From positions 3,164,001 through 3,228,000 of the forward strand of contig NZ_CP139420.1 in the NCBI RefSeq assembly GCF_034119845.1: 64,000 nucleotides of DNA, in the 5' to 3' direction. The notes beneath the pieces are model-generated. The model made no database searches. It was not told the DNA's origin and saw only the letters and a list, made by a program, of their open reading frames with translations. The position numbers and the translations under genes were made by a program. Of this stretch, positions 43,099-52,169 are shown piece after piece (position 1 is the first letter of the stretch; the number at the start of each line of letters is the position of its first letter). The DNA is from Flavobacterium sp. NG2. GTDB lineage: Bacteria; Bacteroidota; Bacteroidia; Flavobacteriales; Flavobacteriaceae.

Positions 43099-45357
43099 TT
43101 ATTTAATTTTAGAAAACGGTATTTTTTGACCATCATTTAAAAGCAAATCAAACCCTGTTAGCTTTTCATTAAATTGAAATTTCACTCCTGCGCTTTGAGA
43201 TTCAAATAAGTCTTTACCGATATTTTCTACAGCAAATCCTGGATATCCTGTAATTACGACATTCAATACATTAAATTTTTCAGTAAGAACTATTTTGATT
43301 GGCATTTTAGTACTAGAATAAGTTCCCAAATACCCATCCAAAACAAGATCTTTTTCAATTGCTCCGTTTAAAGAAGACCAAATGTTATTACTCACATTCA
43401 CATCTGGGAACACATGATCAGGGTCTAAACTAATACTTTCAATTTCTTCAGTGGTGTTGTGCTTAAAAGACCAAGTTGTATTTTTTTGCCACACTTCAAC
43501 AGGAAGTCTTACACGTGTTAGTTTTCCTGATTTGGTTTTGATATCTAAAATAATAGGCAATGCCATTTTATCGAAATTTTCGACTGTAATCACAACGCCA
43601 TTTTTAGGATCATTTTTAATATATTTAATAGCCGTAATCCCTTGGTCAAATTTCCAATTATTAGTAAACCAAGCTCTCCAAAACCAACCTAAATCTTCGC
43701 CAGAAACATTTTCCATAGTCCTAAAAAAATCATCTGGTGTTGGGTGTTTGTATGCCCAACGCTCGATATAAGTTCTGAAAGCCAAATCAAAACGTTCTAT
43801 TCCTAAAATATGTTCTCTTAAAATGACTAAGGCGGCACCAGGTTTAGAATAACATAAGGTGGCAATATGTACTTCTTTCATATTATCAGGTGCAGTCATG
43901 ACAGGCTCAAGAACATCTTTACTGTATTCATTTGCTTTTCTATGCAAATCTTCTGGTGCTTCTTTATATTCACCATGATTAAAATCGACATTACTTAGGG
44001 AATTGATAAAGGTATTCAAACCTTCATCCATCCATCCAAATAGACGCTCGTTTGAACCTACAATCATAGGAAACCAAGTGTGTCCAAATTCATGATCTGT
44101 TACCCCCCATAAACGCTGTCCTTTGGACTCCCAATTACAAAAAACGATACCTGGATATTCCATTCCTCCCTCGTTTCCTGCCACATTGATTGCTGTAGGA
44201 TAAGGATATTCTAACCATCTCTTGGAATAATTTTCAATGGCTCCTTTGGTAAATTCTGTTGCCCTTCCCCATGCTAACATTCCAGCACTCTCAATAGGAT
44301 AGGTCGAAATCGCCAATGATTTTTTACCACTTGGTAAATTGATTTGAGCAGCATCCACAATAAAAGCCGCAGACGACGCCCAAGATACATCACGAGCATT
44401 CTTCATAGAGAAATTCCAAGTTTTAGTGGCAGTAGTAGGCAATTTAGCCCCCGCCTCTACTTCTTCGGCAGTCCGAATTAAAACAGTTGAATCGCTTTGT
44501 TTGGCTTTTGCCATTCTGCCTTGCTCAGCAACCGAATAAACTGAATTAGGATTTGTTAATTCACCCGAACAAACCACAAAATGATTCGCTGGGGCAGTAA
44601 TACTTACGTCAAAATCTCCGTATTCCAAATAAAACTCTCCTGCTCCTAGATAAGGTTTCACATTCCACCCTCGAATATCATCATACACACACAGACGCGG
44701 ATACCATTGCGCAATGGTAAATATCTTGCCATTTTTAGTCTCTAAAACACCTGTTCTATCTGAACCTTCGTTAGGTGAAATATAAGAGAAATCAATTTTC
44801 AATTTTACTGAATCACCCTTTGGTTTTAATTCCGCAGGTAAAAAAACTTGCATTCGGGTATCGGTAATTAAAAATTTCACTTCGGTTTCTGATGGTTTGG
44901 CTTTTGAACCTGAAACCACTTTAACCGATTTTATCTTATGACCTCCATCAAAAATTTGTCCTCTAGCCCCATTGCGGCTTCCTGTTAATGGAATAACTGC
45001 ATTTCCTCTTGAGTCATCTTTAAATAAATTCTGATCAATAGTAAGCCATAAAAACGAAAGTTTATCAGGACTGTTATTGGTATAACTGATAACAGCGGTA
45101 CCTGTGATTTCGTTTTTCTGTGGATTCAAATAAGCTGTTAGTTGATAATCAGCTCTATTTTGCCAATATTCTGCTCCTGGTTGTCCACTAGCTGAACGAG
45201 TAGCCGAACCATGGTCATTGTAAAATTGTGAATTAAAAGTTTCATTATAATTGTATTTAGAAAACGAACCAGTAACTGAAGTTACTTGTGACCAAATTGA
45301 AGATATTACCAACAATAATGACAATTGAATAATTCCTTTACATCTAATGTTTATCAT
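43099..45357 (-). CDS. M1 family metallopeptidase
   Basis: 752 residues with a signal peptide (IIQLSLLLVISSIWSQ). Gluzincin aminopeptidase with HEFGH at 422-426 and the third ligand Glu445 (GWMDEGLN), matching HExxHx18E exactly; the substrate-recognition segment NVAGNEGGMEYPG lies just before, in place of GAMEN. C-terminal part from about 600 contains beta domains. Expected to trim N-terminal residues from peptides in the periplasm. No conserved sorting domain for type IX secretion is evident at the C-terminus. Alone on its strand; the promoter was not identified. Confidence 0.94.
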   Translation of the reverse strand: MINIRCKGIIQLSLLLVISSIWSQVTSVTGSFSKYNYNETFNSQFYNDHGSATRSASGQPGAEYWQNRADYQLTAYLNPQKNEITGTAVISYTNNSPDKLSFLWLTIDQNLFKDDSRGNAVIPLTGSRNGARGQIFDGGHKIKSVKVVSGSKAKPSETEVKFLITDTRMQVFLPAELKPKGDSVKLKIDFSYISPNEGSDRTGVLETKNGKIFTIAQWYPRLCVYDDIRGWNVKPYLGAGEFYLEYGDFDVSITAPANHFVVCSGELTNPNSVYSVAEQGRMAKAKQSDSTVLIRTAEEVEAGAKLPTTATKTWNFSMKNARDVSWASSAAFIVDAAQINLPSGKKSLAISTYPIESAGMLAWGRATEFTKGAIENYSKRWLEYPYPTAINVAGNEGGMEYPGIVFCNWESKGQRLWGVTDHEFGHTWFPMIVGSNERLFGWMDEGLNTFINSLSNVDFNHGEYKEAPEDLHRKANEYSKDVLEPVMTAPDNMKEVHIATLCYSKPGAALVILREHILGIERFDLAFRTYIERWAYKHPTPDDFFRTMENVSGEDLGWFWRAWFTNNWKFDQGITAIKYIKNDPKNGVVITVENFDKMALPIILDIKTKSGKLTRVRLPVEVWQKNTTWSFKHNTTEEIESISLDPDHVFPDVNVSNNIWSSLNGAIEKDLVLDGYLGTYSSTKMPIKIVLTEKFNVLNVVITGYPGFAVENIGKDLFESQSAGVKFQFNEKLTGFDLLLNDGQKIPFSKIK

Positions 45358-45477
45358 ATATTTTTACTTTATAAAAACAAATTAATGAAAAAAAAACGTA
45401 CAGATAACCTAATCTTATCTAGATAACCATATTTTAGGTTATTTTTATACCTTTTTTAAACATTAAATTCATTCCTT

Positions 45478-46329
45478 TTGAAAACAACTCTAAGAAATAG
45501 CCAACTAACAGCACAAATAAATCATTTAGGTGCTGAATTGAATTCATTGAAAAACAACAGTGGTAAAGAGTACATCTGGGAAGGAAATCCCGATTTTTGG
45601 GGCAAGCACTCCCCTGTTTTATTCCCAATTGTAGGAACTTTAAACAACAATACTTTCAAATACGAAGGAAATACATATTCTTTATCGAGACATGGTTTTG
45701 CCCGAGAAATGGAATTTGAATTGGTAACCAAAACTGATAATAGTGCGACCTTTTCAATTCAATCAAACGCTGAAACCTTAACAAAATATCCGCTTGATTT
45801 TGAATTTCAAATCATTTATACACTAAAAGAAAACCAACTCGACATTGCCTATAAAGTCATTAATAAAAGTTTGACAAAATTGCCTTTCTCTGTTGGTGCA
45901 CATCCTGCCTTTGCTTTGCCTGGTGACTTCGAAAACTATAGTCTTCAATTCGAAAAAGAAGAACCTTTAGAATATCATTTATTAGAAAATAATTTAATAT
46001 CGAATAAAAAAGCAGTACTAAAAACCGCCAACAACTCCATTCAACTAAATCATCAACTATTCAAAGATGATGCGCTAATTTTCAAATCATTACAATCCAA
46101 AAACATAACTATACTTACAAACAACAAACCATTGCTAAAAGTAGTTTTTGAAGATTTTCCACATCTCGGAATTTGGACAATGATTAACGCTCCTTTCTTA
46201 TGTATAGAGCCTTGGTTTGGTTATTCAGACACAACCGAAAGTAACGGCAATCTGTTTGAAAAAGAAGGTATTCAAGTTTTGAATTCAAAAGAAACATTTA
46301 ACTCCAAATTCACGATTGAAATTCTATAA
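45478..46329 (+). CDS. aldose 1-epimerase (LacX-like) family protein
   Basis: 283 residues beginning at a TTG; no in-frame ATG lies upstream within the open frame that fits better. Galactose-mutarotase-like beta-sandwich: INHLGAELNSLKNNSGKEYIWEG (15-37), SPVLFPIVGTL (45-55), LSRHGFAR (68-75), PFSVGAHPAFALPG (138-151, with His) and IEPWFGYSD near 241-249. This cytosolic subgroup (LacX) may epimerise hexose phosphates or unusual sugars; a precise substrate is not assignable. Distinct from the secreted galM at 60.5 kb. Its stop codon abuts the VF530 gene stop on the other strand with no spacer. Confidence 0.87.
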   Translation: MKTTLRNSQLTAQINHLGAELNSLKNNSGKEYIWEGNPDFWGKHSPVLFPIVGTLNNNTFKYEGNTYSLSRHGFAREMEFELVTKTDNSATFSIQSNAETLTKYPLDFEFQIIYTLKENQLDIAYKVINKSLTKLPFSVGAHPAFALPGDFENYSLQFEKEEPLEYHLLENNLISNKKAVLKTANNSIQLNHQLFKDDALIFKSLQSKNITILTNNKPLLKVVFEDFPHLGIWTMINAPFLCIEPWFGYSDTTESNGNLFEKEGIQVLNSKETFNSKFTIEIL

Positions 46330-46554
46330 CTAAAATTTTGGTAGTGTTTTGATATACAAGTCTTCTACTTTTTTTCGGGCCCAATCTGTTTTTCGTAAAA
46401 AAGTAAGACTTGATTTTATACTTGGATTCTCTTTAAAACATTTAATTTTAATTAATTCACCCAAAGTGTCAAAACCATAGAAGTTCACCAATTGTTCTAC
46501 AATCGTTTTTAAGGTTATTCCGTGAAGCGGGTCTTTTGAAGCATTATTTTCCAT
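46330..46554 (-). CDS. VF530 (DUF2132) family small DNA-binding protein
   Basis: 74 residues, almost wholly family-typical: KDPLHGITLKTIVEQLVNFY (7-26), GFDTLGELI, CFKENPSIKSSLTFLRKTDW (39-58), ARKKVEDLY. The Vibrio fischeri VF530 structure is a small helical domain proposed to bind DNA; the cellular role is unknown. Divergent from smpB with a 70-base spacer and directly abutting the mutarotase-like gene at its 3' end. Confidence 0.93.
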   Translation of the reverse strand: MENNASKDPLHGITLKTIVEQLVNFYGFDTLGELIKIKCFKENPSIKSSLTFLRKTDWARKKVEDLYIKTLPKF

Positions 46555-46585
46555 ATTACAAATTTATGCCAAATTCCTCAAAAAA

Positions 46586-46617
46586 TTGTGGAGTTTTCGT
46601 AATTGTTCCTACATTTG
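46586..46617 (+). promoter_or_regulatory. promoter of smpB
   Basis: TTG at 46586-46588, 21 bases, TACATTTG at 46610-46617. The -7 box ends only 7 bases before the smpB ATG at 46625, so transcription should start at or next to the start codon. Confidence 0.65.
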
Positions 46618-46624
46618 CAATCCT

Positions 46625-47077
46625 ATGCTAAAAACTGTCAACATACTTAATAAGAGAGCGCGTTTTGATTATGAAATAATCGAAAAATTTACTGCTGGAA
46701 TTGTTTTAGCAGGAACAGAAATCAAATCCATTCGTTTAGGGAAAGCCAATATCACTGAAAGCTTTTGCGAATTTAGTGGTCATGAGCTTTTTGCAATCAA
46801 TACCTATATTGAAGAATATTCATTTGGGAATCAATTTAACCACAAAGCCCGAAGCGAAAGAAAACTACTTTTAAACAAACGAGAATTAAAAAATTTAGCG
46901 CGTTCTGTCCAAGCCAAAGGTTTGACTATCGTCCCTTTGAAATTATTTACCAATGAAAAAGGAATTGCTAAACTTGAAATTGGTCTTTGTCGTGGTAAAA
47001 AAACCTATGACAAACGTGAGTCATTGAAAGAACAAGATACCAAACGTGATTTAGATCGTATCAAGAAGGCTTTTTAA
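46625..47077 (+). CDS. smpB: SsrA-binding protein
   Basis: 150 residues from ATG 46625; the upstream TTG at 46586 is part of the promoter. Conserved SmpB features: VNILNKRARFDYEIIEKFTA (4-23), GIVLAGTEIKSIRLGKANI, FSGHELFAINTYIEEY, HKARSERKLLLNKRELKNL and the basic C-terminal tail KKTYDKRESLKEQDTKRDLDR. Delivers tmRNA to stalled ribosomes. The tmRNA gene (ssrA) is not seen in this window. Confidence 0.97.
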   Translation: MLKTVNILNKRARFDYEIIEKFTAGIVLAGTEIKSIRLGKANITESFCEFSGHELFAINTYIEEYSFGNQFNHKARSERKLLLNKRELKNLARSVQAKGLTIVPLKLFTNEKGIAKLEIGLCRGKKTYDKRESLKEQDTKRDLDRIKKAF

Positions 47078-47100
47078 TTAAAATACTTAGATTTTTTTTA

Positions 47101-47144
47101 GCCCACAGATTTTACAGATTACACAAATAAACACAGATTTTATT
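47101..47144 (+). repeat. CACAGATT phrases after smpB
   Basis: GCCCACAGATTTTACAGATT then ACACAAATAAACACAGATTT: repeats of CACAGATT/ACACA at about 11-base steps, without a clear matching arm before the fic promoter. Confidence 0.55.
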
Positions 47145-47229
47145 GAATTCTTATTTTTTCAAGATATAGACTCGTAGTTTATTGTCCTTAGAAAAGAGGT
47201 TTATTACTGATTAATCTTTGTAAAAAACT

Positions 47230-47259
47230 TTGATTTATTCCAAAAAATGACTAAATTTG
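47230..47259 (+). promoter_or_regulatory. promoter of the HTH-Fic gene
   Basis: TTG at 47230-47232, exactly 19 bases, TAAATTTG at 47252-47259: a perfect match to the Bacteroidetes consensus in both boxes and spacing, 27 bases before the ATG. Strongest housekeeping promoter match in the window. Confidence 0.8.
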
Positions 47260-47286
47260 TCAAGACAATTTTAAACATTTTAAATC

Positions 47287-48339
47287 ATGAAAACCTTACT
47301 GAAAAACGCTAGAGAAGCAAAATCTCTTAAAACAAGAGAGTTAGCTCAATTAATGGGTATTGACCAGGCTTTAGTAAGTAAGTTTGAAAGTGGCACACGA
47401 AAACCTACCAAAGAACAAATTATCAAACTAGCTTCTATTCTAGAAATAGATTATGAAACCTTAATGATTGCTTGGTTAAAAGAAAAAATTCTTTATGAAA
47501 TAGGAGAAGAAGTTTTTGCCTTAAAAGCCCTAAAAGAAGCCGAAGACGAATTAAAATACATCAGAACCACAGTTCCTAATCAAAAAATTTCTAAGGCACT
47601 TGAAAAATTATTGGATGAAATTGATGCATTGAAGGTTAAACTAGATAAATTTCGTCAGTTTGATAGTTTTAGGATTGCACAAGCACTTGAGTTGGAATAT
47701 ACTTTTGAGAGTAATCGTATCGAAGGAAACACTCTTACTTTGCGTGAGACTGATTTAGTCATCAACGAAGGTTTGACTATTTCTGGTAAAAGTATGCGTG
47801 AACATCTGGAAGCCATTAATCATCAAGAGGCTATTGCTTACATCAAGCATTTGATGGAGAAAAACAGCAATCTCAATGAACGTGAATTGTTATCTATACA
47901 CAACTTAATTTTAAGAGGGATTCAGCCAGAAGATGCGGGTCGCTACCGTAAAGTACAAGTGATGATTAAAGGAAGTACTTATATGCCTCCACAACCTTAT
48001 ATGGTCGCTAAGGACATGGAAGATTTCTTTATCTGGTATGAAACCCACAAAAACAATCTTCACCCTATTGTTCTTGCTGCTGAAATGCACGAACGCCTGG
48101 TGACCATTCATCCTTTTATTGATGGAAACGGGAGAACGTCACGTTTGGTAATGAACTTGATTTTGTTACAACATGGTTATGTAATTGCAAATATCAAAGG
48201 AGATTATGAGAATCGAATGCAATACTACCAATCGCTAGAAACAGCGCAAACTCAAAACAACAAAGAAGATTTTTTGTTGTTTATTGCTCAAATTGAGAAA
48301 GAAAGCTTAGAGCGCTATATTGGGATAATTGCGCAATAA
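47287..48339 (+). CDS. Fic family protein with N-terminal XRE helix-turn-helix
   Basis: 350 residues. Residues 1-62 form an XRE-type HTH (LKTRELAQLMGIDQALVSKF, then ESGTRKPTKEQIIKLASIL). The Fic domain carries the complete active motif HPFIDGNGRTSR (His275 to Arg286) and an inhibitory-helix motif SNRIEGN (Ser142, Glu146) on the N-terminal side, as in class II Fic proteins, so it should be auto-inhibited. Expected activity: AMPylation (or other NMP transfer) to a protein target. The HTH suggests self-regulation or DNA-linked targets. No separate antitoxin gene is adjacent, consistent with built-in inhibition. Confidence 0.93.
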   Translation: MKTLLKNAREAKSLKTRELAQLMGIDQALVSKFESGTRKPTKEQIIKLASILEIDYETLMIAWLKEKILYEIGEEVFALKALKEAEDELKYIRTTVPNQKISKALEKLLDEIDALKVKLDKFRQFDSFRIAQALELEYTFESNRIEGNTLTLRETDLVINEGLTISGKSMREHLEAINHQEAIAYIKHLMEKNSNLNERELLSIHNLILRGIQPEDAGRYRKVQVMIKGSTYMPPQPYMVAKDMEDFFIWYETHKNNLHPIVLAAEMHERLVTIHPFIDGNGRTSRLVMNLILLQHGYVIANIKGDYENRMQYYQSLETAQTQNNKEDFLLFIAQIEKESLERYIGIIAQ

Positions 48340-48349
48340 AGACTTTTAT

Positions 48350-48460
48350 CACAAAGGCACAAAGGTTACATTAAGAGAGTACGGATTACAGATAGATTTT
48401 TATCAATATTAAACCGTTATATTTCTCAGTAAACTTTGTGCCTTCTTAGTATAATTCGTG
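48350..48460. repeat. CACAAAG-phrase spacer between fic and pcm
   Basis: Starts CACAAAGGCACAAAGGTTAC (48350-48369) and ends AACTTTGTGCCTTCTTAG, TATAATTCGTG (48432-48460). The ends are imperfect reverse complements, in a convergent spacer, same layout as at 15.4 kb. Confidence 0.65.
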
Positions 48461-48471
48461 TTTAAACAAAA

Positions 48472-49113
48472 TTAATTTTTATCCTCCAATAAAGGCACAA
48501 ATCTAAATTCACCCAACTCGTGTTTTTCAAACTGAGTTTCGTTTTTTCGAATTAACAATGTCATTATTTGTACATCCTCACCAAGGGGAATAACCAGTCT
48601 TCCTCCTATCTTAAGTTGCGCCATCAAAGGTTGTGGTATCACCGGAGCTCCCGCTGTAACTATAATACTATCAAATGGAGCAAATCCTGGCAATCCTTTA
48701 TAACCATCACCAAAAGTTAAATGTTTAGGTCTAATACCTAGTTTAGGTAACAATGCCGAAGTCTGTCTATATAACTCACTTTGACGTTCTACGCTAAAAA
48801 CTTTAGCTCCCATCGTATACAGTACAGCTGTTTGATATCCTGATCCTGTACCAATTTCTAAAACTTTATGATCTTTTTTTACTTCTAGCAATTGTGATTG
48901 AAAAGCCACAGTGTAGGGTTGTGAAATAGTTTGTCCTGCTCCAATAGGAAACGCCTTATCTTGATACGCGTGTTCCTCGAAACTAGAGTCTAAAAATAAG
49001 TGTCTCGGAATCTTTTTTATTGCTTCTAAAACATTTTTATCTGTAATTCCTTTTTCTTGCAAAACGCTTACTAATTGGTTTCGAAGTCCTTGATGCTTGG
49101 CCGTATCTTTCAA
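48472..49113 (-). CDS. pcm: protein-L-isoaspartate O-methyltransferase
   Basis: 213 residues from a TTG; this start gives the family N-terminus KDTAKHQGLRNQLV and no ATG upstream in frame is available. Repairs isoaspartyl residues by SAM-dependent methylation. Visible: IPRHLFLDSSFEEHAYQDKA (31-50), PIGAGQTISQPY (52-63), motif I VLEIGTGSGYQTAVL (79-93), and FDSIIVTAGAPVIPQPL with GGRLVIPLG. Converges with fic across phrase repeats. Confidence 0.95.
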   Translation of the reverse strand: MKDTAKHQGLRNQLVSVLQEKGITDKNVLEAIKKIPRHLFLDSSFEEHAYQDKAFPIGAGQTISQPYTVAFQSQLLEVKKDHKVLEIGTGSGYQTAVLYTMGAKVFSVERQSELYRQTSALLPKLGIRPKHLTFGDGYKGLPGFAPFDSIIVTAGAPVIPQPLMAQLKIGGRLVIPLGEDVQIMTLLIRKNETQFEKHELGEFRFVPLLEDKN

Positions 49114-49420
49114 AATGTAGTATTTATAATTTGTAAAATTAACTAAAGATTTTTGAATTACAACTTTGATTTAAATAAAGATATTTGTTGCTGTTTTAGA
49201 TCAAATTATTCTTTTTTTTTTAACATCTAACTATAAAGTCTTTATGCAATCTCTACTCATCATTTGCTAAAAACACTCAAATACACCTATTTTGCAAAAC
49301 CAAAAATTTAAAAAAACCTGTAAAATATTTTTATTATCTTTACAAAAGACTCAACTACCTTAATTACAAACATTTGTAAAGCCTAAACTTCAACTCCAAA
49401 ATCATTAAACAATTGAAATC
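49114..49420. other. gene-free AT-rich spacer
   Basis: 307 bases between the divergent pcm and VOC genes. No open frame, hairpin or phrase repeat that I can support; only imperfect promoter-like matches such as TATCTTTA near 49336. Confidence 0.6.
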
Positions 49421-49807
49421 ATGAAAAATGAAAACCCAGTAGTATGGTTCGAAATTTATATTGACGATATGACAAGAGCCCAAAAATTTTACGAAACTGT
49501 ATTTGATGTTCAATTTACACCACTAACAGACCCTACATCAAATGATTTTCAAATGCTAGCTTTTCCAAGTGATATGGAGTCCAAAAACAGAGCATCGGGA
49601 GCATTAGTAAAAATGGAAGGATTTAAAGCAGGTAATAACAGTACCATTGTATATTTTATGAGTGAAGATTGCAGCATAGAAGAAGCCAGAGTTGAAAACG
49701 CTGGAGGTAGTATATTTAAACCCAAAATGTCCATTGGAGAGTATGGATTTATCGTTCTCGCCAAAGACACCGAAGGCAATATCATTGGAATACATTCTAT
49801 GAAATAA
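49421..49807 (+). CDS. VOC (glyoxalase/bleomycin resistance) family protein
   Basis: 128 residues, one vicinal-oxygen-chelate domain built of two beta-alpha-beta-beta-beta units: NPVVWFEIYIDDMTRAQKFY (5-24), ETVFDVQFTPL, then NSTIVYFMSEDCSIEEARV, ENAGGSIFKPKMSIG, YGFIVLAKDTEGNIIGIHS (107-125). The pattern WFEIYVxDMxRAxxFY is common in uncharacterised Bacteroidetes VOC proteins. Metal ligands are likely His/Glu but the substrate is unknown. Possibly methylglyoxal- or quinone-related; this is not established. Faces nagB with a 41-base convergent gap. Confidence 0.88.
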   Translation: MKNENPVVWFEIYIDDMTRAQKFYETVFDVQFTPLTDPTSNDFQMLAFPSDMESKNRASGALVKMEGFKAGNNSTIVYFMSEDCSIEEARVENAGGSIFKPKMSIGEYGFIVLAKDTEGNIIGIHSMK

Positions 49808-49848
49808 AATAGGTTCTAAATTTTCAGTGAGCAGTTCAAAACAAAAAA

Positions 49849-51783
49849 CTAGAACCTCCACCGAACAAAAGCTTCCATTGCAGCATAATGTGACAAACCT
49901 AATTGGTCATATAAATCTGCTGTTTCTTTGTTTCTGTCCTCGGCTCTCTGCCAAAACTCCCTGCTATCAGCTCCTTGAAATACAACACCATCTTTTTGCG
50001 ATTGATGTTTAAAGATTCCCTTCCTTTTTTCTAAAACCTGATCAGGTCCCATAGGTATTGCCATTTCTATTTCATCGATATTCCATTCTTGCCAAGCACC
50101 TCTATACAACCAAACCCAACAATCCTCCATAAAAGGCTTAGATTTCAATCTTCTTACTGCCTCAAATATTGCGTCCAAACAATGTTTATGTGTTCCATGA
50201 GGATCCGCTAAATCTCCTGCAGCATAAATTTGATGCGGCTTTATTTTTTCGATAAGATCCATAGTTATTTGAAAATCATGTTCTCCTAATGGTTTCTTTT
50301 CGATAGTTCCTGTTTCATAAAATGGTAATTCCATAAAATGAATTTGCTCGTCTGGAATCCCTATATAATGGCAAGTAGATCGAGCCTCACCTTTCCTAAT
50401 AAGCCCTTTAATTTGTCTTACCTCTGGACTGTCTACTTCACTTGTTCTTTTGTTTTTTAGAAAAGCCAATGCTTTTTTGAAAATGGCAGAAGCATTTGTA
50501 TTATCAATTCCAAATTTCTCATTATAATCACAAACAAAACTTGCAAAACGCAAAGCTTCATCGTCAGCAACCGCAATATTACCCGAAGTCTGATACCCTA
50601 CATGAACTTCATGGCCTTGTTCATAAAGTCGCTTGAAAGTTCCTCCCATACTAATGATATCATCATCTGGATGTGGACTAAAAATAAGTACTCTTTTACG
50701 AGCAGGCGCAGCACGTTCAGGACGATTTTTGTCATCTTCATTGGGTTTTCCTCCTGGCCAACCTGTAATGGTGCTTTGTAATTCATTAAATATTTTGATG
50801 TTTATATCATAGGCATGACCATATCCAAAATCAGCCAACAAATCACTCATTCCGTTTTCTATGTAATCTGCATCTCTAAGCATTAAAATAGGCTTATTTA
50901 AGCTAAGTGCTAACCCCAAAACTGCCTTTCTAATCAATCGGTCTGTCCAATCGATTTTTTCAACTAACCAAGGTGTATTTAATCTTGTAAGTTTTGAAGC
51001 AGCTGCTTTATCCAAAACAAAAATAGCATTATCGTGTTCTTGCAAAAAGGACGCAGGCACTTGAGTTGTCACAGATTCTTCAACAGAAGCTTTGACAATA
51101 TTCGACTTTCCTTCTCCCCAAGCCATTAATATCACTCTTTTCGCCTCCATTATCTTTTTAATTCCCAACGTAATTGCGGTTCTTGGCGTTTTATCAAGTC
51201 CTAAAAAATCTTTACTGGCAGCAACACGTGTTATATGATCTAAGGCAACTAATCTGGTTTTTGAATTCTGAAGAGAACCCGACTCATTGAATCCAATATG
51301 TCCATTTCCTCCAATTCCTAAGATTTGAAGATCTATCCCACCTAGGGCTTCAATTTTTTCTTCATACTTACTGCAATAATCCGAAATAGCTTGTTTAGTC
51401 AATAACCCATCTGGAATATGATAGTTTTCAGGTAAAATATCAATATGATTGAATAGTAATTCCTTCATAAATCGAACATAACTGTTAACGGAATCTGGTT
51501 CCATCGGATAGTACTCATCCAAATTAAACGAAATCACATTCTTAAAACTCAGCCCTTCTTCTTTATGTAAACGCACTAATTCAGCATACAAACCCTTTGG
51601 TGAGGAACCAGTTGCCAAACCCAACACACAAGGAAGATCTTGCTCTTGTTTTTCTTTTATTAGTTCAGCTATTTCTTGTGCAATTGCTTTAGAGGCGATA
51701 ATAGAATTTTCGTAAACAATAGTACCTATCTTTTCGAACCTTTTTTCAAAACCCGTCGCCTTGTCTATAGTACTGTATAACAT
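49849..51783 (-). CDS. nagB: glucosamine-6-phosphate deaminase fused to a PIG-L/LmbE deacetylase-like domain
   Basis: 644 residues, more than twice the 266 of E. coli NagB. N-terminal NagB domain (about 15-270): LATGSSPKGLYAELV (56-70), ISFNLDEYYP (84-93), GIGGNGHIGFNES (157-169). A central linker, then a PIG-L/LmbE zinc domain from about 363: RVLIFSPHPDDDIISMGG with His371 and Asp373/Asp374, and AAGDLADPHGTHKHCL near 525. This fusion is known in Bacteroidetes. NagB makes fructose-6-P and ammonia from GlcN-6-P; the second domain could deacetylate GlcNAc-6-P, which would give both catabolic steps in one protein (inference). Works with the GlcNAc-kinase-like protein at 2.3 kb. Confidence 0.92.
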   Translation of the reverse strand: MLYSTIDKATGFEKRFEKIGTIVYENSIIASKAIAQEIAELIKEKQEQDLPCVLGLATGSSPKGLYAELVRLHKEEGLSFKNVISFNLDEYYPMEPDSVNSYVRFMKELLFNHIDILPENYHIPDGLLTKQAISDYCSKYEEKIEALGGIDLQILGIGGNGHIGFNESGSLQNSKTRLVALDHITRVAASKDFLGLDKTPRTAITLGIKKIMEAKRVILMAWGEGKSNIVKASVEESVTTQVPASFLQEHDNAIFVLDKAAASKLTRLNTPWLVEKIDWTDRLIRKAVLGLALSLNKPILMLRDADYIENGMSDLLADFGYGHAYDINIKIFNELQSTITGWPGGKPNEDDKNRPERAAPARKRVLIFSPHPDDDIISMGGTFKRLYEQGHEVHVGYQTSGNIAVADDEALRFASFVCDYNEKFGIDNTNASAIFKKALAFLKNKRTSEVDSPEVRQIKGLIRKGEARSTCHYIGIPDEQIHFMELPFYETGTIEKKPLGEHDFQITMDLIEKIKPHQIYAAGDLADPHGTHKHCLDAIFEAVRRLKSKPFMEDCWVWLYRGAWQEWNIDEIEMAIPMGPDQVLEKRKGIFKHQSQKDGVVFQGADSREFWQRAEDRNKETADLYDQLGLSHYAAMEAFVRWRF

Positions 51784-52169
51784 AGTTATTAAATTTTGAT
51801 GTTTACTAAAGTTGAATCTTATCTTTAGTTTGAAAATAATTTATTATCAAGATTTTTATTAAAATTACAGCATTAAAAACAATAAACACAAATTGTTTAA
51901 ATATTTATTTTTTAGACTTTAAGAAAAAAAGCCGAATTAATTAAAATGTTTATTGTCTTTAGTAGAAAATGTTTTTTAAACAGGATTGCAGAGAAATCAT
52001 TAATAAAAATTCTTTTATTGTTGCTTTAAACACATAAAATCATTAAATTAGTACAAAATTCCCGCATTTTTTAACAAATAACTAATAAACATTATCTTAT
52101 AGCATACTAAAGACACGTCCATATATCAGAAAATTAAAATTAATACCTACTAAAAAAATAAATTAATGT
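51784..52169. other. gene-free AT-rich spacer upstream of nqrA
   Basis: 386 bases between divergent nagB and nqrA. No open frame, strong hairpin or consensus promoter recognised. It must contain the promoters of both genes, but no TAnnTTTG match was found next to either. Confidence 0.55.
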
